A stretch of 8,543 bases of DNA from Lachnospiraceae bacterium (lineage in GTDB: Bacteria > Bacillota > Clostridia > Lachnospirales > Lachnospiraceae), in the NCBI GenBank assembly GCA_017404585.1, contig JAFRCB010000361.1, positions 1-8,543 on the forward strand, in the 5' to 3' direction. Positions 5,343 to 8,543 of this stretch are shown piece after piece; position 1 is the stretch's first letter, and every line of letters starts with the position of its first letter. The position numbers were made by a program, and so were the translations under genes. The notes under the pieces are model-generated. The model ran no database searches and was not told where the DNA came from. It was given only the letters and a program-made list of their open reading frames with translations.

Positions 5343-6974
5343 TCATTCCCATTCTTCGTCTGTGACTTCGACCTCCATGGCGATCTTGTTTCTGTCAGCA
5401 AAGATATCATCAACATTTTCATTTTTTGACACTGTTACTTTATACAACCCATCTACTTTATCGTCAACACCCCACAGCACAACAACTCCCTGTTTTCCGA
5501 TTTTTTTCTCTAGAACAGTCTCGATATTATGCACATTTTCGTCTTTGTGCTCCATGGCTTTTGTGGCAAAATTTTTAAGGCGAAGATAAAGTCTGGTATC
5601 ATTCCCGTCGGCTTTATATTCCGGCGGAACATCTTTCAGCATTCCCCGAAGAAGTCCCGAATCCAGATTCTCCAAAATCTGAGGCCAGATCGAAAGAACC
5701 TTTTCAAGATCTTCCGGGGCCGCGTTTGGCGGCGGAGCCGTCTCAACCTTTTCATCCGTCAGAATCGGAGCGGAATAACTGTACGGATCCGGCGGTGAGA
5801 CCATAAGACCGTTCATCTCGATCTCTTCAAGCCTGTCTTCCAGCATGCGTATCCTGTCCCGCACCGAATCCTCGGTCCTCTCCATCTGCGGCCGGCACAG
5901 CCGGATAAAGGCGATTTCCACCAGCACTCTGCGGTTCGTCGCAAATCTCATATTATTCTGAAGTTCCGACAGCACGCGGATATACCGCATAATAATTTCC
6001 GGAGCGACACTCCCCGCGAGATTCTGCATTTTCAGAATCTGCTCTGCCGGAGCATCCACGAGGTCCATAGCCTCCTCCTCAGTCTGTACCATGAGCAGGT
6101 TTCTCAGGTACCAGATATAATCGGAGACGAACTGGCCGGCCTCCCTGCCCCGCTCCATCATCTGTGCAAATGTAAGCACCGCCGAACCGGCATCCCCCTG
6201 TATTATGCTGGCGGTAAGGCTTGCAAATACATCCGTGTCCACTGCACCCAGAGCCTTCAGAGCTTTCTCATAGGTAATCTTCTCCCCCATGTAGAAAGCT
6301 ATGCACTGATCAAGAAGAGAGAGCGCATCGCGCATGGAGCCGTCAGCGGAGCGGGCAATGAACTGCAGCGCGCGTTCTTCTGCCTCCACGCCTTCTTTCT
6401 GCACGAGTTCCCTCATGCGGGATACAAGAGTGGCTGCGTCGATCCTGTGAAAATCATAGCGCTGGCATCTGGAGAGAATAGTTACCGGAATCTTTCCCAC
6501 CTCGGTCGTCGCGAGAATGAATACGACATAAGAAGGAGGTTCCTCAAGCGTCTTAAGCAGCGCGTTGAACGCACCCTGGGACAGCATGTGAACCTCATCA
6601 ATGATGTACACCTTATACTTTCCCTGTGTGGGTCTGTAACGCACTTCCTCAACAATTTCGCGAATATTATCGACACCGTTGTTAGAAGCGGCGTCGATCT
6701 CAATCACATTCATAGAGTTTCCTGCCGCTATCTGGCGGCAGGAAGCACACTCATTACAGGGATTCCCGTTTACCGGGTTTTCGCAGTTCACGACCTTCGC
6801 CATGATCTTGGCGATGGACGTCTTTCCGGTTCCTCTTGTACCGCAGAATAAATAGGCATGCTGGATCCTGCCCGCCATGACCTGATTTTTTAAAGTAGTT
6901 ACTATGTGGTCCTGTCCCCTGACATCATCAAATACGCTCGGGCGGGCCTTGCGGTATAGAGCAACATATGACAT
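5343..6974 (-). CDS. dnaX: DNA polymerase III subunit gamma/tau
   Basis: This 543-residue clamp-loader ATPase opens and loads the sliding clamp and, as tau, tethers the replicative polymerase. It begins MSYVALYRKARPSVFDDVRGQ, the usual DnaX start. Walker A is GTRGTGKTS (45-53). The zinc module has four cysteines (C64, C73, C76, C79). Walker B is IIDEVHM (124-130), sensor 1 lies in LATTE (154-158), the SRC arginine-finger motif is at 168-170 and sensor 2 at GSMRDA (212-217). The collar domain spans about 240-365, followed by a less conserved, acidic-ended tail that fits a tau form. ATG at 6974 is 3 nt after the pfkA stop with GGAG 8 nt upstream, so it depends on the pfkA promoter unless a hidden promoter exists. 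No convincing programmed frameshift site for a short gamma form is present. Confidence 0.96.
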   Translation of the reverse strand: MSYVALYRKARPSVFDDVRGQDHIVTTLKNQVMAGRIQHAYLFCGTRGTGKTSIAKIMAKVVNCENPVNGNPCNECASCRQIAAGNSMNVIEIDAASNNGVDNIREIVEEVRYRPTQGKYKVYIIDEVHMLSQGAFNALLKTLEEPPSYVVFILATTEVGKIPVTILSRCQRYDFHRIDAATLVSRMRELVQKEGVEAEERALQFIARSADGSMRDALSLLDQCIAFYMGEKITYEKALKALGAVDTDVFASLTASIIQGDAGSAVLTFAQMMERGREAGQFVSDYIWYLRNLLMVQTEEEAMDLVDAPAEQILKMQNLAGSVAPEIIMRYIRVLSELQNNMRFATNRRVLVEIAFIRLCRPQMERTEDSVRDRIRMLEDRLEEIEMNGLMVSPPDPYSYSAPILTDEKVETAPPPNAAPEDLEKVLSIWPQILENLDSGLLRGMLKDVPPEYKADGNDTRLYLRLKNFATKAMEHKDENVHNIETVLEKKIGKQGVVVLWGVDDKVDGLYKVTVSKNENVDDIFADRNKIAMEVEVTDEEWE

Positions 6975-6977
6975 AAA

Positions 6978-8057
6978 TTAATCTCCGAAGCTGATGCCCA
7001 TGTACTTAGCGAGCTGGACTGTCTGGTCTTCCGGATCAACACCCTTCAGCTGGCCTGCGGACAGTTCAAGCGGCACCTTGCAGATTTCATTGTTAACAGT
7101 AGCGACCATGTAGCCGTACTCGCCCTTCTCGATGAGCTGTGCTGCATATACACCGAGTTTTGTGGAAAGCACTCTGTCGAACGGATCCGGGGAACCGCCG
7201 CGCTGTACATGTCCCGGAACGGTGACACGCACCTCGGAGCCTGTTCTCTCGGTGATGTCGTGGGCGAGCTTGTAGGATACGGACGGATATTCACTCAGCA
7301 GCTTCTCCATCGCTTTCTTGCGGTCTTTCTTCTTCATAGCTGCCATCTCCTTGGAGATCGCGCCCTCAGCGACCGCGAGAATCGTGAACTTCTTTCCATG
7401 CGAATGACGTCTCTGAATTGCCTCACATACCTTGTCAAGGTCATACGGGATTTCCGGAAGAAGGATGACGTCCGCGCCGGATGCAAGACCCGCGGAGAGA
7501 GTCAGCCAGCCGACCTTGTGGCCCATGACTTCCACGATGAATACACGGCCGTGGGAGGAAGCTGTTGTGTGGATCTGGTCGATCGCTGTCGTTGCGATAT
7601 CGATAGCGGACTGATAGCCGAATGTGAGGTCTGTTCCGTAGATATCGTTGTCGATCGTCTTCGGCAGATGAATGACATTGAGGCCTTCCTCGCGCAGAAG
7701 ATTCGCTGTCTTCTGCGTCCCGTTTCCGCCGAGAATGACGACACAGTCAAGGCGAAGTTTATAATAATTCTGCTTCATGGCTTCGACTTTGTCGAGGCCG
7801 TTCTCATCTGGGACCCGCATCAGCTTGAACGGCTGGCGTGAAGATCCGATGATCGTGCCGCCGCGAGTAAGGATGCCGGAAAAGTCATCGGAGGTAAGCA
7901 GCTTGTAATTGCCGTAGATCATGCCCTTGTAGCCCTCAAGGAATCCGTATATTTCAAGATCTTCGATGTTATTGCTGAGGCCTTTGACAACGCCGCGCAT
8001 TGTTGCGTTCAGGGCCTGGCAGTCGCCGCCACTTGTGAGAAGAGCAATTCTTTTCAT
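6978..8057 (-). CDS. pfkA: 6-phosphofructokinase (group III-like, donor site unusual)
   Basis: The 359-residue product phosphorylates fructose 6-phosphate to the 1,6-bisphosphate, the committed step of glycolysis. Family motifs are present in order: TSGGDCQALNATMRG (8-22), IIGSSR (69-74), ILGGNGTQ (108-115), PKTIDNDIYGTD (132-143) with catalytic D136, the R171 region GRVFIVEVMG, AEG (230-232) and RVTVPGHVQRGGSP (277-290). Two donor-site features differ from the E. coli ATP enzyme: GGDG is GGNG (N112) and PGTIDND is PKTIDND (K133). Gly113 with Lys133 occurs in several ATP-using group III enzymes, whereas pyrophosphate users usually have Asp at the Gly113 position, so ATP is the more likely donor but is not certain. 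MGR is MGH (H180). A strong AAAGAAGG sits 8 nt before ATG 8057. It is first in the operon. Confidence 0.93.
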   Translation of the reverse strand: MKRIALLTSGGDCQALNATMRGVVKGLSNNIEDLEIYGFLEGYKGMIYGNYKLLTSDDFSGILTRGGTIIGSSRQPFKLMRVPDENGLDKVEAMKQNYYKLRLDCVVILGGNGTQKTANLLREEGLNVIHLPKTIDNDIYGTDLTFGYQSAIDIATTAIDQIHTTASSHGRVFIVEVMGHKVGWLTLSAGLASGADVILLPEIPYDLDKVCEAIQRRHSHGKKFTILAVAEGAISKEMAAMKKKDRKKAMEKLLSEYPSVSYKLAHDITERTGSEVRVTVPGHVQRGGSPDPFDRVLSTKLGVYAAQLIEKGEYGYMVATVNNEICKVPLELSAGQLKGVDPEDQTVQLAKYMGISFGD

Positions 8058-8155
8058 AGTACATACCTTCTTTCTTAAGTATATTCACGATTTGCCGGTC
8101 GCGTCTAAATACCGAAAAAGCCGATATTATCCCCATTTCACACGAACCAACAGTT
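8058..8155 (-). promoter_or_regulatory. 5' untranslated leader of the pfkA operon
   Basis: From the predicted start near 8155 to the pfkA ATG there are about 98 untranslated nt. A 7-bp hairpin (128-based numbering on the plus strand: 8122-8128 with 8108-8114, one G-U pair, 7-nt U-rich loop) lies in the middle, and the ribosome binding site AAAGAAGG is at 8073-8066. I see no known riboswitch consensus and no U-run terminator, so attenuation is not supported. The length leaves room for post-transcriptional control. Confidence 0.55.
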
Positions 8156-8161
8156 AATCTT

Positions 8162-8190
8162 ATTATACGCTACCAATCTCTATTTGACAA
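8162..8190 (-). promoter_or_regulatory. Sigma-A promoter of the pfkA-dnaX-recR-tkt operon
   Basis: On the minus strand TTGTCA (8190-8185) and a perfect TATAAT (8167-8162) are separated by exactly 17 nt. Transcription should begin near 8155. Since all downstream gene junctions are tight, this promoter probably serves all eight genes. Its -35 overlaps that of the opposing SRP RNA promoter by five bases. Confidence 0.82.
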
Positions 8191-8212
8191 TTCAACAATT
8201 TCGAGATATACT
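8184..8212 (+). promoter_or_regulatory. Sigma-A promoter of the SRP RNA gene
   Basis: A perfect TTGACA (8184-8189) and TATACT (8207-8212) are spaced by exactly 17 nt. The predicted start, 7 nt past the -10, is about 8219, which coincides with the 5' base of the SRP RNA terminal helix. This agreement strengthens both calls. Confidence 0.88.
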
Positions 8213-8218
8213 TCACAT

Positions 8219-8490
8219 ATCCGTGCAGCCGGGGCATTAGCGGGGCCCTGTAACCTGCAGTCCGCTACAGCAGGGGTGATGCCAATCCGAGGGTATGTCT
8301 TGATGGAGCAGCCCTTCTTAAGTGGCGATGACGTTTGGGTCTCGTGCAACGGGAACCTGCGAACCGTGTCAGGGTGGGAACACAGCAGCACTTAGCAGGA
8401 CCTTCCGTGTGACGCGAGGGTGCCTGGACCGAGTTAACTGGGGAGGTAACGTCTGTTGGGCCATATTCAGAGTGCGGCGCACGGATTTTT
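8219..8490 (+). ncRNA. ffs: Signal recognition particle RNA, large bacterial type (scRNA, ~272 nt)
   Basis: This RNA scaffolds the SRP with Ffh and targets nascent membrane proteins to the Sec translocon. It is the large Bacillus/Clostridium form with an Alu domain: CCCTGTAACCTGCAGTCCGC (about 8246-8265) matches the Alu-side sequence of B. subtilis scRNA. The S domain shows GACGTTTGGGTC (about 8329-8340), the conserved helix 8 GTGTCAGG...AGCAGCA with a GGAA tetraloop closed by GTG/CAC, and GTGCCTGGACCGAG further on. The 5' end ATCCGTGC (8219-8226) pairs with GCACGGAT (8479-8486) as the terminal helix. In B. subtilis this gene sits next to dnaX in the same orientation; here it is divergent with pfkA between. 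Confidence 0.95.
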
Positions 8491-8498
8491 ATGTTTTT
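8472..8498 (+). terminator. SRP RNA 3' end / probable intrinsic terminator
   Basis: A local hairpin GTGC-GGC-GCAC (8472-8482) is followed by two T-runs, 8486-8490 and 8494-8498. The stem is short (4 bp), but the same 3' arm also pairs with the RNA's 5' end, so release could use either fold. Termination here matches the expected SRP RNA length. Confidence 0.5.
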
Positions 8499-8543
8499 CA
8501 ACATTTTGAAATATATATCATTAAGATACGATAAGGGCTTCCG
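8499..8543. other. A/T-rich right edge with no supported gene
   Basis: These last bases after the SRP RNA T-runs are A/T-rich and include part of a weak 6-bp hairpin (TTTCAA/TTGAAA, 8496-8511). TTGAAA (8506-8511) followed by TACGAT (8527-8532) has only 15-nt spacing, so I do not call a promoter. No start codon with a ribosome binding site is visible before the window ends. Confidence 0.3.

Noticed and set aside
5501..5507. Seven-A run in dnaX as a slippage site for gamma production
   Set aside because: It lies about 50 codons from the end, in a phase that does not give a canonical X XXY YYZ heptamer, and the shortened product would not resemble gamma.
6888..6894. T TTA AAA heptamer in dnaX as a programmed -1 frameshift site
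   Set aside because: It is in the right frame but at about codon 28, before the Walker A motif, so a shift would destroy the protein rather than make a gamma form.
7209..7841. Plus-strand 210-codon open frame antisense to pfkA
   Set aside because: It lies wholly inside a strongly supported pfkA and its translation is the usual antisense shadow of a conserved gene.
8078..8083. TATACT on the minus strand as a second pfkA promoter -10
   Set aside because: No acceptable -35 lies at 16-18 nt upstream, and it is too close to the ribosome binding site.
8265..8504. Minus-strand open frames across the SRP RNA gene
   Set aside because: They arise from the complement of a structured RNA and have no protein-like features.

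Overview
The window looks like a chromosomal housekeeping segment from a Clostridia-class Firmicute, most likely Lachnospiraceae or a close relative. This is inferred from four things: a Bacillus/Clostridium-type large SRP RNA with an Alu domain, a transketolase split into two genes, a DUF5711-like membrane protein paired with a CvpA-family protein, and strong AGGAGG-type ribosome binding sites. Base composition looks close to even by eye. No phage, transposase, CRISPR or defence gene is visible.

Layout, right to left in the main direction of transcription: (a) 8219-8490 (+) is the SRP RNA gene. (b) 8162-8212 holds two near-consensus sigma-A promoters facing away from each other, with -35 hexamers lying on top of one another; one drives the SRP RNA rightward, the other the long operon leftward. 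(c) 8057 down to 582 (-) is a tightly packed eight-gene array: pfkA, dnaX, ybaB/ebfC, recR, transketolase N-half, transketolase C-half, a DUF5711-like protein and a CvpA-family protein. Junctions are overlaps of 4-14 nt or gaps of 3 nt, except 86 nt between dnaX and ybaB and 38 nt before cvpA. (d) 371-580 is an approximately 210-nt imperfect palindrome starting one base past the cvpA stop. (e) 1-338 (-) is the promoter and leader region of a ribosomal RNA operon: two tandem promoters with A/T-rich upstream elements, a leader with antitermination-like boxes, and the first ~21 nt of 16S rRNA at the window edge.

The dnaX-ybaB-recR core is a conserved replication/recombination cluster. In Bacillus subtilis it also sits between the SRP RNA gene and an rRNA operon, so this is a rearranged version of that neighbourhood, with the SRP RNA gene flipped and sugar-phosphate genes (pfkA, two transketolase halves) added on both sides. 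The operon would couple glycolytic and pentose-phosphate flux enzymes to the clamp-loader/RecR module, with two envelope proteins at the end.

I found no clearly new multi-gene system. The points most worth checking are the mutually exclusive-looking divergent promoter, the giant palindrome, a short unannotated reading frame between dnaX and ybaB, and a phosphofructokinase with unusual donor-site residues.
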